Positions 1 to 9,527 of a DNA stretch of 64,000 bases are shown here, piece by piece. The position numbers were made by a program, and so were the translations under genes. The notes below the pieces were generated by a model. It worked only from the letters and a program-made list of their open reading frames with translations, ran no database searches and was not told the DNA's origin. The DNA comes from Massilia aurea (GTDB lineage Bacteria > Pseudomonadota > Gammaproteobacteria > Burkholderiales > Burkholderiaceae_D). The stretch's first letter is position 1, and each line of letters opens with the position of its first letter. Where the stretch lies: assembly GCF_014200505.1 (NCBI RefSeq), contig NZ_JACHBX010000006.1:124001-188000 (forward strand). Reading direction: 5' to 3'.

Positions 1-423
1 GTGCTGCCCGACTGGTTGCAGGGCAAGCGGCTGGTCGAGGCTACCCGGCTGGCCGTCGATGAAGGGCGGGTGGGGCGCATGGTAAAAATTGCACTGGTCA
101 AGGCGTGTTTCATGTATTGCGAAGACAATGCCATTGATTTCTCGGTGGCGACAGGCCGCCCGCCGGTCGACCGGCAGTACGAGCAGATGCTGTTTGTCGA
201 CGTGTTTCCGGAAGATGGCCTGGTGCCGCTGCGCCATGTCGGCAATATCCCGCACCGCGTGATGGCCTTCGAGATCGCCACCTTCCAGCAACGATGGACC
301 GAGGCGCGGCATCCGATGCTCGACTTCTTCTTCAACACGGTGCACCCGGATATCGACATCGGCCCTGTCGTCGCCCCGTCGGTACCGGAATGGCCGGCGC
401 GGAAAGAACTGGCAGTCGCCTGA
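1..423 (+). CDS. C-terminal part of an N-acyl amino acid synthase FeeM-like (GNAT-fold) protein
   Basis: The reading frame is open from the first base, so the N-terminus probably lies outside the window; GTG at base 1 is only the first in-frame start available. The 140 visible residues carry the run RLVEATRLAVD near residue 11, then GRPPVDRQYEQMLF, HVGNIPHRVM and a late HPDI. This spacing resembles the FeeM-type N-acyl amino acid synthase/autoinducer-synthase-like proteins that are common in Oxalobacteraceae. Members are thought to move a long acyl chain from acyl carrier protein to an amino acid. The assignment is recognition by motif memory and was not tested. There is no operon partner: the next gene starts 135 bases on. 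Confidence 0.5.
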   Translation: MLPDWLQGKRLVEATRLAVDEGRVGRMVKIALVKACFMYCEDNAIDFSVATGRPPVDRQYEQMLFVDVFPEDGLVPLRHVGNIPHRVMAFEIATFQQRWTEARHPMLDFFFNTVHPDIDIGPVVAPSVPEWPARKELAVA

Positions 424-558
424 GGCCGCATTACACGGCGCGAAACCGACGGTTGTTCAACTACGAAGGGCATGACGGCACTACGCTAAAGCTGTATCCT
501 TGCGCTTTAGTGGCCGTCGTTGTCTGCGCGATGGTCATGCGTATTACCAAGGCCGCTC

Positions 559-3498
559 ATGCCCAAGCTTTCCCATCAGTTTCGTGCTTCGCTGCCAGCC
601 GCGTCGCAAGCGGCGGTCGAACTGATCCTGAAAACATTTTCTTACTACCTCATCCCGATCGGGATCGCGGTGGTGTCGCTGATTGCGCTCGTTTTCTGGC
701 ACGACGAATACCGCACCAGCGGCGACGTGCCGCTGACGATGCACGTGCTGGTCGACCCGGCCGGCACGCTCGATCCTGCCAGTGCACTCGGGCCGGCGCG
801 CGAGCGCCCATTGACCAACACGCATGACACCCATCTGTCCGAAGCGCCGGTCTGGTTCGTCGTCGAGCCGATGCCGCGCCCCGGTGCACAGGTGCTCGAA
901 TTCCCGTCGCGCCATGCGCTCGATATCGCCTGCTGGAACGCGGCGTCGCTGGCCCCGCTGGGTACCGCCAGCCGCAGCGACAGTACCGGCCTGCTAAGCG
1001 CCGACAAGGCCGGCTTCGCGCTGAGCGTGGCGCCGCTGCCGCGCCAGTTGCTGTGCCGCGGCACGTTCGCGGGCCCGGCGCGCCTGACGGTCGTGCAGTG
1101 GCCCGTCGAACAGTACGTGTTGTCGGTCAAGCAGTACCACCGCAAGTCGGGGCTGCTCGACGGCGGCATGATCGTGCTGGCGCTGTTCATCCTGATCACG
1201 GCACTGATCAACCGGCAGCCGGTGTACGTGATGTTTGCCGGCTGGCTGATCCTGAACCTGCGTGTGGGGGCGCTGTCGGCCGGCTGGGACATCCAGTGGC
1301 TCGGCCAGGCGGTGCCGTCCGACTGGCTGCTGCGCAGCCGCGCCGTCACGTTCACGATGTATGGCATCGCGACGCTGACGCTGTACCAGGCGCTGCTCAA
1401 GGATCACCTGGCCGAGATGCGTTACGTGGTGCCGATGCGCGTCATGCAATGGCTGTGCATGCCGATGCTGGCTGCTGCCATCCTGGTCCCGTATGGCATG
1501 TACCTGCCGCTGATGTGGGGCATCCTCGCGTGCTGCTTCTCGTTGATGACGATCGGCCTGTTCAAGATCATCATCGAATCCCGCACGCGGGTCGCAGGCT
1601 GGTTCGCCGCCTCGTTCGCCGTCACCTTCATGGCGTCGCTGGCCGAAGTCGCGTCGGCCGCGTTCGGCATGCGCGAGCTGCTGGGGGTGATCAACAGCGT
1701 CACCGCGGCGCTCGCATCGAGCCTGCTGGCGGCACTGGCCGTGGCCGAACAGATGCGCATGGAAACCGAGAAGCGCCAGGAAGCACAGGAAGAACTCGAG
1801 CATGCGTACAAGGCGATGCCGGTCGGCCTGTTCACGCTCGATATCTATGGCCACTTTTTGAGCGTGAATCCGGCGCTGCAAAAAATGCTGGGCATGACCG
1901 ACTTCACGGCGGGCCGTACGGCGTGGCGCCAGTACTTCACTGAAGCGAGCTGGGCCGCGCTGCACGAACAGGTCCATGCAAAAGTCGAAGCCGAGATGGA
2001 GCTGACCAGCCGCGACGGCGGCCAGCGCTTCCAGGTCAGCGCCACGCTGGCCAGGTCGCGCATCGAGGGCGTGCTGCAGGACACCACCGAAAAATACAAG
2101 GCCACCGAGCAGCTGCGCTTTATGGCCAACAACGATCCATTGACCAAGGTCTTCAACCGGCGCGGCATCGAGCGCGAGTTCAGCAATGCCAGTGCAAGCC
2201 TGGCCGCCGGCCGGCCGATGGCGCTGGCATACGTCGACCTCGACCGCTTCAAGCTGATCAACGATCTGTTCGGACACGGTGCCGGCGACGAAGTGCTCAA
2301 GCAGGTCTGCGAACGCATGGGCGCGATGCTGGCCGGTGGCCAGCAACTGGGCCGCGTGGGCGGTGACGAATTCGTGATCGTGATGCCCGAGACCGCAATT
2401 CCGCTGGCCTCGATCATCATTCGCGGCATCGTCGACCGGCTCGGCAGCACGCCCTACCGCGTGGGGGACAAGGCGTTCCACGTGCGCGCATCGGTCGGGC
2501 TGATCGAGGTGGTGCCGGGCATGCCGATGAAGGACGCTGTCTCCACCGCCGACCGCGCCTGCCGCGAAGCCAAGACCGGCACGGGCGACGGGCTGGTGGT
2601 GTACGAGCGCGACGCCGATGCATTCCGCCAGCGCGCCGCCGAACTCGACATGGTCGAGCGCCTGTCGGGCCCGGGCGCCACCGACGGTCTGCTGCTGGAA
2701 ATGCAGCCGATCATGTCGCTGCGCACGCCGCTGGAATCGCTCAATTTCGAGGTGCTGCTGCGCATGCGCGAGCCCGATGGCCGCGTCGTGCCGGCCGGTG
2801 CCGTGATTGTCGCCGCCGAAAAAAGCGGGCGCGCGAGCATGATCGACCGCTGGGTGCTCACCAGCACGCTGGCGTGGATCGCCGAGCACAATGACGAGCT
2901 GGTCAATACCCGCTTTGTCTGCATGAACCTGTCGGGCGCATCGCTCAACGACGAGCGCTTCGTGCAGGACACGTTCGACATTCTCGGCCGCTACGTGCAC
3001 GTGGCCAGCCGCCTGTGCCTCGAAATCACCGAGAGCGTGGCCCTGCATGACCTGGACAACACGCGCCGCTTCATCGACCAGGTGCGTGGCTTCGGCGTGA
3101 AGGTCGCGCTGGATGATTTCGGTGCCGGCTACACCTCGTTCTCGTATCTCAAAGAGCTGCCCGCGGACGTGCTCAAGATCGACGGCAACTTCATCGTCAA
3201 TATCAATGCGCACCCGGCCAACGTGGCGATCGTCGAGGCCATTGTCAGCCTGGCCGTCAACCTGGGCATGAAGACGATCGCAGAGTGGGCCGAGGATGCC
3301 GCCACGGTCCAGACGCTGCAGGAAATCGGTGTCGATTACGTGCAGGGGTTCGTCGTGGCGCGCTCGATGCCGCCCGAGCGCATCCTGGAAGGGCGCTCCA
3401 GCGCCAGCTTCATCCAGGATCCAGCCTTGCTGGCGCTGCTGAGCGAATGGGACAAGCCGCCCACGTCACATCTGGCCAGCGTCACGCGCTTGCACTAG
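559..3498 (+). CDS. Membrane-anchored PAS-GGDEF-EAL cyclic-di-GMP enzyme
   Basis: About 979 residues. A TTG at 520 is in frame, but ATG 559 is preferred because AAGG lies six bases before it. Order of parts: a membrane helix near residues 25-46, a periplasmic domain to about 195, a block of further membrane helices (about 200-405, 7TMR-DISM-like layout), a PAS-like segment (about 420-520), GGDEF (motif intact at 601-605) and EAL. The allosteric RxxD I-site is absent before GGDEF. The EAL signature reads EVL at 731-733, but other phosphodiesterase residues look kept: LEITES, the DDFGAGYT loop at 852-859, LKID, and the late QGF. It could make or break c-di-GMP; phosphodiesterase activity looks plausible despite the Ala-to-Val change. 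No obvious operon partner. Confidence 0.93.
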   Translation: MPKLSHQFRASLPAASQAAVELILKTFSYYLIPIGIAVVSLIALVFWHDEYRTSGDVPLTMHVLVDPAGTLDPASALGPARERPLTNTHDTHLSEAPVWFVVEPMPRPGAQVLEFPSRHALDIACWNAASLAPLGTASRSDSTGLLSADKAGFALSVAPLPRQLLCRGTFAGPARLTVVQWPVEQYVLSVKQYHRKSGLLDGGMIVLALFILITALINRQPVYVMFAGWLILNLRVGALSAGWDIQWLGQAVPSDWLLRSRAVTFTMYGIATLTLYQALLKDHLAEMRYVVPMRVMQWLCMPMLAAAILVPYGMYLPLMWGILACCFSLMTIGLFKIIIESRTRVAGWFAASFAVTFMASLAEVASAAFGMRELLGVINSVTAALASSLLAALAVAEQMRMETEKRQEAQEELEHAYKAMPVGLFTLDIYGHFLSVNPALQKMLGMTDFTAGRTAWRQYFTEASWAALHEQVHAKVEAEMELTSRDGGQRFQVSATLARSRIEGVLQDTTEKYKATEQLRFMANNDPLTKVFNRRGIEREFSNASASLAAGRPMALAYVDLDRFKLINDLFGHGAGDEVLKQVCERMGAMLAGGQQLGRVGGDEFVIVMPETAIPLASIIIRGIVDRLGSTPYRVGDKAFHVRASVGLIEVVPGMPMKDAVSTADRACREAKTGTGDGLVVYERDADAFRQRAAELDMVERLSGPGATDGLLLEMQPIMSLRTPLESLNFEVLLRMREPDGRVVPAGAVIVAAEKSGRASMIDRWVLTSTLAWIAEHNDELVNTRFVCMNLSGASLNDERFVQDTFDILGRYVHVASRLCLEITESVALHDLDNTRRFIDQVRGFGVKVALDDFGAGYTSFSYLKELPADVLKIDGNFIVNINAHPANVAIVEAIVSLAVNLGMKTIAEWAEDAATVQTLQEIGVDYVQGFVVARSMPPERILEGRSSASFIQDPALLALLSEWDKPPTSHLASVTRLH

Positions 3499-3544
3499 CA
3501 GGCAATAACGGCTGTAACAAGCGACAAGCAGCGACAGGTGGTGC

Positions 3545-3928
3545 TTAGTCGAGGCCCGCCAGCACCGGCGTCGAGCGCACGTCGCTCAAGACGAACTGGG
3601 CACGCGCCGCCTTCAGTGTGGCGACATCACTGGCCAGCAGTTTGGCAACTGCACGCGGGGCCGGAACATAAGTACGTTGCATCGCGCGTGGCGGCGGCAA
3701 TACGCTGGCTTCGGTCACCAGGGGATGGGCGTGGGCACGCGTCACGCCGTCATTGGCAGGCTCGCTCGCCATGTGCACGGTGGTCGCGCCGGCTTCACAG
3801 GGCCGATCGGTCAATGTCACGCGTCCTTCGTCATCAACGCACTTGACGATGCTGGTCTCGGAAAACGCGACCGGCGCTGCCATCGTGGTGGCAGCCAGCA
3901 GCAACAGTTGGCAGAAATGACGCTTCAT
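3545..3928 (-). CDS. Small exported DUF4124-type protein
   Basis: 127 residues. The N-terminus has a Lys/Arg start, a run of Leu/Ala and a likely signal cleavage after about residue 23 (AFSET). The mature start contains KCVDDEGRVTLTDRPC, the typical DUF4124 pattern: a short beta-rich domain with two cysteines often found at the N-terminus of small periplasmic proteins in betaproteobacteria. The rest is low in recognisable structure. The gene converges with the upstream GGDEF/EAL gene. The 190 bases between it and ldhA are AT-rich near 3945-3990 and probably hold the promoters of both genes, though no clean -35/-10 pair is visible. Function unknown. Confidence 0.8.
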   Translation of the reverse strand: MKRHFCQLLLLAATTMAAPVAFSETSIVKCVDDEGRVTLTDRPCEAGATTVHMASEPANDGVTRAHAHPLVTEASVLPPPRAMQRTYVPAPRAVAKLLASDVATLKAARAQFVLSDVRSTPVLAGLD

Positions 3929-4119
3929 GATCGACTCCTCGGCTTTGCTTTAATTTCAACAATTTAATTGTCTTATTTGCATCATTTTGCTTCTGTGCGT
4001 CAGTTCACACAGGCTTGTAGGCCTGCGCGCCGTCCATTTGACAGCCTGCGACGGTATGACTGTCCTTATCGCGTCCGAGGGCGTATAAGAAGTTGACCAT
4101 CATCCAGCAGGAGAACCGT

Positions 4120-5112
4120 TTGAAAACAGCCGTATTCAGTGCACGTCGCTATGACAAGACCATGCTGGCGCAGGCCAACGACGGCGTCGGCCATGCGTTG
4201 CTGTTCATCGAAGAGCGCCTCACCGTGCAGACGGCGAGCCAGGCGGCCGGGTGCATGGCAGTCTGCGTCTTCGTCAATGACACGGTCGACGCGGCCGTCC
4301 TGGAGATCCTCGCGCGGCAGGGCACGCGCCTCGTGGCCACGCGCTCGACCGGCTACAACCACATCGACGCCGCCGCTGCACGCCGGCTCGGCATCGAGGT
4401 CGTGCGCGTCACCGACTATTCACCCAATTCGGTCGCCGAGTTTGCGGTCGGCCTGTTGCTGGCCGTGAACCGCAAGATTGCGCGCGCCAGCGTGCGCACG
4501 CGCGAAGGCAACTTCGACCTCGACGGGTTGATGGGCTTTGACTTGCACGGCAAGACAGTCGGTGTGATCGGCACTGGCAAGATCGGGCTGATCTTCGCCC
4601 GCATCATGGCCGGTTTCGGCTGCACGCTCGTGGGCCACGACCTGTATCCGACGCAGGCATTCGAGGCGCTGGGCGGGCGCTACCTGGGCGTGGATGAGCT
4701 GCTGGCATGCAGCGACGTCGTCTCGCTTCATTGCCCGCTGCTGGACGCGACACACCACATCGTCGATGCGGCCGCCCTGGCGCGCGTCAAGCGCGGCTGC
4801 GTGCTGATCAACACCAGCCGCGGCGGGCTGGTCGATACCGATGCCGTCGTCCAGGCGCTCAAGACCGGCCAGCTGGGCGGGCTGGCAATCGACGTCTACG
4901 AGCAGGAGGCGAGCCTGTTCTTCCAGGACCTGTCGTCGACGATCATTCTCGACGACGTGATCCAGCGCCTGGTGTCGTTCCCGAACGTTATCGTCACTGG
5001 CCACCAGGCGTTCTTCACGGTCGAAGCGATCGGCCAGATCATGCGTACGACCATCGACAGCATCAGCGCCTTCGAACGCGGTGAAGCGTTGGTTAACCGC
5101 ATTCCCGGCTGA
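4120..5112 (+). CDS. ldhA: D-lactate dehydrogenase (2-hydroxyacid dehydrogenase, NAD-dependent)
   Basis: About 330 residues. An upstream TTG at 4093 is in frame, but TTG 4120 has AGGAG seven bases before it and gives the family-typical start KTAVFSARRYD. The enzyme interconverts pyruvate and D-lactate with NADH in the cytoplasm. Visible motifs: the catalytic-domain RSTGYNHID, the Rossmann loop GTGKIG at 151-156, the substrate Arg in NTSRGG (R234), and the catalytic His in GHQAFF (H295). Length matches fermentative D-LDHs such as E. coli LdhA. It stands alone. Other 2-hydroxyacid dehydrogenases are possible, but the N-terminus and C-terminal layout fit LdhA best. Confidence 0.9.
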   Translation: MKTAVFSARRYDKTMLAQANDGVGHALLFIEERLTVQTASQAAGCMAVCVFVNDTVDAAVLEILARQGTRLVATRSTGYNHIDAAAARRLGIEVVRVTDYSPNSVAEFAVGLLLAVNRKIARASVRTREGNFDLDGLMGFDLHGKTVGVIGTGKIGLIFARIMAGFGCTLVGHDLYPTQAFEALGGRYLGVDELLACSDVVSLHCPLLDATHHIVDAAALARVKRGCVLINTSRGGLVDTDAVVQALKTGQLGGLAIDVYEQEASLFFQDLSSTIILDDVIQRLVSFPNVIVTGHQAFFTVEAIGQIMRTTIDSISAFERGEALVNRIPG

Positions 5113-5202
5113 CGAAAAGCTGCGTGAACCGCCCTGACTACTGGACAGCGCACCTGGCCTGCGTTACGGTGCTGTGAGCAGGCCAAACATGGGAGAACAC
5201 AC

Positions 5203-5694
5203 ATGTACATTGAGACAGTCCGCTTCGAGCGGGTATTCGACGTCCAGTCGGGGACATTCAGTTTTGAGGCGGGCGGCAAATGCGAGTTCGCCGTCGTGTT
5301 AGACCACGCACGCGCACCCACGGCAGGATCGACCTATGCCGTAGCGCTGAGTGAGCCGGGTAACTGGCAGAAGATACTGGGCTGGCGCGATTTGTCCAGG
5401 CCCACCGTCGGATTCACCTACAGGCCCTGGTTCCTGGCCGTCGATCTGGTGCTGGATCTGTACCTTCTCGGTTTCGCAATCCTTGTCGCCGCCTGGTTGT
5501 TCGGTGGCCCCTGGGCAGCGCTGGCGGCGTTCGTTTCGCTGGTATTGGGTGCGGTCGCCCGCATCGCCTTCAGCGCCCTGCGCAACCGCCAGATCGAGCA
5601 GGCGCTGCTGGCTGTCTCGCCGGAGCAGACGCGCACGGTCACAATGCCTGACATGCAGGTGCGACATTCGGATTCCACGGCGCCTGCGCGCTGA
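5203..5694 (+). CDS. Hypothetical protein with two membrane helices
   Basis: 163 residues; ATG 5203 follows GGGAG at good spacing. The first 75 residues look like a small soluble beta domain (FERVFDVQSGTFSFEAGG, then GWRDLSRPTVGF). Two adjacent hydrophobic stretches follow at about 81-101 and 103-122, and the tail is hydrophilic. This matches nothing I can name; it resembles short membrane proteins in which a cytoplasmic domain precedes a helical hairpin. The last 56 bases overlap the 3' end of the convergent S41-like gene. Function unknown. Confidence 0.75.
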   Translation: MYIETVRFERVFDVQSGTFSFEAGGKCEFAVVLDHARAPTAGSTYAVALSEPGNWQKILGWRDLSRPTVGFTYRPWFLAVDLVLDLYLLGFAILVAAWLFGGPWAALAAFVSLVLGAVARIAFSALRNRQIEQALLAVSPEQTRTVTMPDMQVRHSDSTAPAR

Positions 5695-6961
5695 GCAGGG
5701 CGCCCTTCGGCGCGCCGCCCGGCGGATCGAGTACGAAGCGCGGCACCCACAGCGTCAGGCCTGATTGCGGCAACGGCACGCCATACACGCCGCCCGACTG
5801 GCTGCGCCTGGCCGCGCCGCCCGTGCCGACCAGGGTGGCAAAGCCGAAGTCCTGCATCACATTGGCAAACAGCACGCTCGACGAATAGGTCAGCGGACCG
5901 ATTGCTACCTCAACTTTGCCGTTGAAGTGTGCGGGATGGTCGGGTTGCGGCTCGCGCCACGTGGCGATCTGCGTGTGGATGATCTGGCCGACCTGTTCGC
6001 CGCGCTCGGGGTTGGCACGCAACACGCGCTTGACGGCGCTCGAGCCGGTGCGGTAACGCGCCGTTGCCAGATACGGCATCAGGCCGTCGAGCCACATCAC
6101 GTCGTCGCCGCCGGTATTGGCGCGGATGTCGATGACGAGGTGCCTGATGTGTTCCTGCTGCATGCGCGTGAACGCGGCCTGGGTAAAAGCGACGAAATCT
6201 GTCAGGTGAGAACTATCGAACGCGTTGACGGTCAGGACCGCCGAACAGCCGGGCACGGTGTCGAGCCGGTACAGGCGCGCGATGTCCACCTCGTCCTGCA
6301 GCATGCGCGGCTGGTCCGGGCTGCCGGGTACAACGAGTTCGCTACGCTGGCCATCGCGTTCGATGACGAGCCGGTACTGCTGCGCAGCGCCGAGCGTTTT
6401 CCAGTGATACAGCCACCAGCGCTGCGCCAGCAGGGCCATGCGCATCGCGGGCGTATCGCCGTGGACGCGGGACGCCAGGCTGGTCACGAGCGTGTCGACC
6501 GGCACGCCGTCGATGGCGACGATGCGCGCCCCGGCCAGGGGTGACGCTGCGCCTCCCAGTGCGGCATCGATGACGAGCCGGCCCTGCGGGTCGAACGCCA
6601 CATCGAACGGGAACAGGACCCCGCCGGCAGCACGGTGCAATGCGGTATCGGCGCGCCAGTCGGTCAGCGTGATCGCAAGATGCCCGTCGGCCAGCAGCGG
6701 ATTGATGCGGGCCACCTGGCGCCATGCTTCATCGCGCGTCATCGATGGTGGCAGGTCGCGCCCGATCGCTTCCAGCGCAGCGGCGACGGCCGCATCGCTC
6801 GTCGACAACCCCAGGTCCGGATGCTGCTCGCGCACGGTCCTGAGCACGAGATCGATATCCTGTTGCAGCGCTTGTTTCGTGATGACGGGCGCGGCGTGGG
6901 CAGCTTGCCCCAACAGCAGCAAAGCGAACAAACTGGTGACGGCAAAATGCAACGGATACAT
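5639..6961 (-). CDS. Exported S41-type (C-terminal processing peptidase-like) protease
   Basis: 440 residues with a clear signal peptide (hydrophobic 8-22, cleavage near AHA-AP). A PDZ-like segment is visible at about 140-160 (GARIVAIDGVPVD). The C-terminal half has the S41 core: LVIDIRANTGGD at 275-286, and a serine in TYSSSVLF (359-365) at the nucleophile position. I cannot place the paired lysine with certainty, so activity is inferred. Such proteins act in the periplasm or outside the cell. The 3' end overlaps the convergent hypothetical gene by 56 bases. It stands alone; divergent to the PLP dehydratase with a 199-base gap. Confidence 0.8.
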   Translation of the reverse strand: MYPLHFAVTSLFALLLLGQAAHAAPVITKQALQQDIDLVLRTVREQHPDLGLSTSDAAVAAALEAIGRDLPPSMTRDEAWRQVARINPLLADGHLAITLTDWRADTALHRAAGGVLFPFDVAFDPQGRLVIDAALGGAASPLAGARIVAIDGVPVDTLVTSLASRVHGDTPAMRMALLAQRWWLYHWKTLGAAQQYRLVIERDGQRSELVVPGSPDQPRMLQDEVDIARLYRLDTVPGCSAVLTVNAFDSSHLTDFVAFTQAAFTRMQQEHIRHLVIDIRANTGGDDVMWLDGLMPYLATARYRTGSSAVKRVLRANPERGEQVGQIIHTQIATWREPQPDHPAHFNGKVEVAIGPLTYSSSVLFANVMQDFGFATLVGTGGAARRSQSGGVYGVPLPQSGLTLWVPRFVLDPPGGAPKGALLSAQAPWNPNVAPACQAL

Positions 6962-7160
6962 ATGCTTCCTCGGTGTATGCAGCGTGGCGCCTCTTGGGAC
7001 GATCGGTTACTGTACCAACAATCACATCGTAAAACTATCTAATTGACAACGTCTGCATACGATTGTTCAGCCACCTTGCCGGCGCGTTTGACGTTCGTCC
7101 GGGTGGCCGATAGACTGCGCCATCGCCTTCCTTACCCATGCCCCTGAAAGGACCACCCGC

Positions 7161-8129
7161 ATGACCATGCTCCAGCTTCCCACGTATGACGACGTCGTCC
7201 AGGCCGCCGAACGCATTGCCGGCGCCGCGCACCGCACGCCGGTGCTGACTTCGCGCACCGTCAACGAGGAGTTCGGCGCCGAGGTGTTCTTCAAGTGTGA
7301 AAACATGCAGCGCATGGGCGCCTTCAAGTTCCGGGGCGGCTACAACGCGCTGGCCAGGTTCAGCCCGGAGCAGCGGCGCGCCGGCGTCGTGGCGTTCTCG
7401 TCGGGTAATCACGCGCAGGCGATCGCGCTGTCGGCGCGGCTGCTGGAGATGCCGGCCACGATCATCATGCCCGAGGATGCGCCGGCCGCGAAGGTCGCCG
7501 CCACGCGCGGCTACGGTGCCACCGTCGTCACCTACGATCGTTATACCGAGGACCGCGAGCAGATCGGCCGCGCGCTGGCCGAGCGCGACGGCCTGACGCT
7601 GATCCCGCCCTACGACCACGCGGACGTGATCGCAGGGCAGGGCACCGCGGCCAAGGAACTGTTCGATGAGGTCGGTCCGCTCGACGCGTTCTTCGTGTGC
7701 CTGGGCGGCGGCGGGCTGTTGTCGGGCTCGGCACTGGCCACGCGCGCCCTGTCGCCGGGATGCCTGCTGTATGGCGTTGAGCCCGAAGCGGGCAACGATG
7801 GCCAGCAGTCGTTCCGTACCGGGCAGATCGTGCACATCGACACGCCGCGCACGATCGCCGATGGCGCGCAGACGCAGCACCTGGGGCAGCTGACGTTCCC
7901 GATCATCCAGCGCGACGTCGACGACATCCTGACCGTCAGTGACGACGAACTGGTGGCCTGCATGCGGTTCTTTGCCGAGCGCATGAAGATCGTTGTGGAG
8001 CCGACGGGTTGCCTGGGCTTTGCGGCGGCGCGCAAGATGAAGGACAGCTTGCGGGGCAAGCGGATCGGCGTGTTGGTCAGTGGGGGGAATATCGATCTGG
8101 CCCGGTTCGCGAGCCTGATCGGGGCTTGA
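7161..8129 (+). CDS. Threonine/serine dehydratase family PLP enzyme (possibly threo-3-hydroxyaspartate ammonia-lyase or serine racemase-like)
   Basis: 322 residues; ATG 7161 follows AAAGGA. This is a fold-type II PLP enzyme without a C-terminal ACT regulatory domain, which separates it from biosynthetic IlvA (about 500 residues). PLP lysine is K56 in MGAFKFRGG; the phosphate-binding glycine loop CLGGGGLLSG lies near 180; SSGNHAQ follows the lysine by about 30 residues. The short single-domain form is typical of catabolic threonine dehydratase, serine racemase and threo-3-hydroxyaspartate ammonia-lyase; sequence alone does not settle the substrate. It converges with envZ with 12 bases between, where a weak hairpin (8131-8148) may serve both. 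Confidence 0.88.
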   Translation: MTMLQLPTYDDVVQAAERIAGAAHRTPVLTSRTVNEEFGAEVFFKCENMQRMGAFKFRGGYNALARFSPEQRRAGVVAFSSGNHAQAIALSARLLEMPATIIMPEDAPAAKVAATRGYGATVVTYDRYTEDREQIGRALAERDGLTLIPPYDHADVIAGQGTAAKELFDEVGPLDAFFVCLGGGGLLSGSALATRALSPGCLLYGVEPEAGNDGQQSFRTGQIVHIDTPRTIADGAQTQHLGQLTFPIIQRDVDDILTVSDDELVACMRFFAERMKIVVEPTGCLGFAAARKMKDSLRGKRIGVLVSGGNIDLARFASLIGA

Positions 8130-8141
8130 CGGCCTAAACGC

Positions 8142-9527
8142 TCAGGCCGCCAGCGGTAACGCCACCTGCAGCAGGAACCCGCCACCGTCGCGGTTGCTCA
8201 CTTCGAGCCCCGCATTGTGGCGCGTGAGCACCCGTTCGACGATGGCCAGGCCCAGCCCGGCGCCATTGGCCTGGCCCCGCGCGCTGTCGAGACGCGTAAA
8301 GGGCTTCATCAGCTGCGCGATCTGGTCCGGCGGTACGCCGACGCCATGGTCGCCGATCTCGATCACGGCGCGCCGGCCGTGGCCCGTTGCTTTCACGCGC
8401 AGCACGATGTCGATCTCGGTGTAGTCCTGCCCCGGCGTGACGCCGTAACGGCGCGCGTTCTCGATGATGTTGTTGATCACGCGCCGCAGGTCGGTGGCAT
8501 TGCCCTGCACATGCACGTCCGGCACCAGGTCGGTCCTGATGCGCAGGCTCGGGATGCGGCCCGCGTGGTGGCCGATGTCCGCCAGCAGCTCGGACAGATC
8601 TACCGGCACGAACGTGGCCGCTTCGGTCGGCTTGGCGTAGTCGAGGAACTGGCCGATGATGGCGTCCATCTGCGCGATGTCCGACTGCATGCCGTCGCGC
8701 GCTTCCTGCGACAGGTTGGCCATCTCGACCTCGAGACCCATGCGCGCGAGCGGCGTGCGCAAATCGTGCGAAATGCCGGCCAGGATCACGGCCCGGTCCT
8801 TCTCGACCTGGGCCAGGTCTTCGACCATCTGGTTGAAGCTGCGATTGGCTTCGATGATCTCCTGCGAGCCTTTTTCGGGCAGCCGCGCCGGGCGCTCACC
8901 CTTGGCGATGGCGCGTGCGGCGGACGTCAGGCGCGCCAGCGGCCGGTTGACGAGGCTCGAGATCAATGCTGCGCCCAGTACCGACAGCAGGCCGACGACG
9001 ACCGCCCAGCCGAGCCACTGGACGCGCGTCAAGCCCGCCAGGCGCTCGCGCTCGAGCATCAGCCAGTACTTGTCATCCTCGATATCAAAGCTGATGTAAA
9101 AGCCGGGCACGCCGTTTACGCCGCTGGAAAAGCGGGTGTCGGCACCGAGTCGCTCGCGCACGATGGCGGCGATCTCGGGCATCAGGGGATTGTGCGGCGG
9201 TGGATCGATGATGTCCGTGTCTTCGAGCGTGAAGATGCGGATGCCTTCGTTCGAGGCCAGTTCGAGCAGCAGTTCGAGCCGCAGGTCGGGCGCCGAGTGC
9301 GTCAGCGCGGCCTTGGTGATGGTGACGACGGACACGACCGTTTCGGCCGTCTGCTGCACTTGCGGGCCGCGCTGGTAGACGTTGATCATGCCGATCCAGG
9401 CGCCCATCGAGACGGCAGTAAGCACCGACATCAGGAAGAACGTGCGCCAGAACAGGCCGCTCTTGAACCAGGCAAAGCGCACGGCGCGATGCGCCGCCGC
9501 GAGCGACGTAAATGCAGGAGGCTTCAC
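8142..9527 (-). CDS. envZ: EnvZ-type osmosensor histidine kinase
   Basis: 461 residues; the GTG start overlaps the ompR TAG stop by one base, so the two are translationally coupled. Layout: inner-membrane helix near 24-46, periplasmic domain to about 165, second helix near 168-192, HAMP, then HisKA with phospho-acceptor H254 in GISHDLRTPL. The HATPase domain shows NIIENARRYG (N box), GDHGVGVP (G1) and GAGLGLAIV (G2). It phosphorylates and dephosphorylates OmpR, controlling porins and other envelope genes. Length and motifs are standard for betaproteobacterial EnvZ. Confidence 0.93.
   Translation of the reverse strand: MKPPAFTSLAAAHRAVRFAWFKSGLFWRTFFLMSVLTAVSMGAWIGMINVYQRGPQVQQTAETVVSVVTITKAALTHSAPDLRLELLLELASNEGIRIFTLEDTDIIDPPPHNPLMPEIAAIVRERLGADTRFSSGVNGVPGFYISFDIEDDKYWLMLERERLAGLTRVQWLGWAVVVGLLSVLGAALISSLVNRPLARLTSAARAIAKGERPARLPEKGSQEIIEANRSFNQMVEDLAQVEKDRAVILAGISHDLRTPLARMGLEVEMANLSQEARDGMQSDIAQMDAIIGQFLDYAKPTEAATFVPVDLSELLADIGHHAGRIPSLRIRTDLVPDVHVQGNATDLRRVINNIIENARRYGVTPGQDYTEIDIVLRVKATGHGRRAVIEIGDHGVGVPPDQIAQLMKPFTRLDSARGQANGAGLGLAIVERVLTRHNAGLEVSNRDGGGFLLQVALPLAA

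Noticed and set aside
294..827. Plus-strand frame overlapping the first two genes
   Set aside because: Out of frame with both neighbours, Arg-rich, no ribosome site and no domain.
7043..7048. TTGACA in the gap before the PLP dehydratase
   Set aside because: No -10 at 16-18 bases on either strand; not called as a promoter.
8131..8148. GGCCT/AGGCC hairpin between the dehydratase and envZ
   Set aside because: Only five base pairs with an eight-base loop and it overlaps the envZ stop; too weak to list as a terminator.
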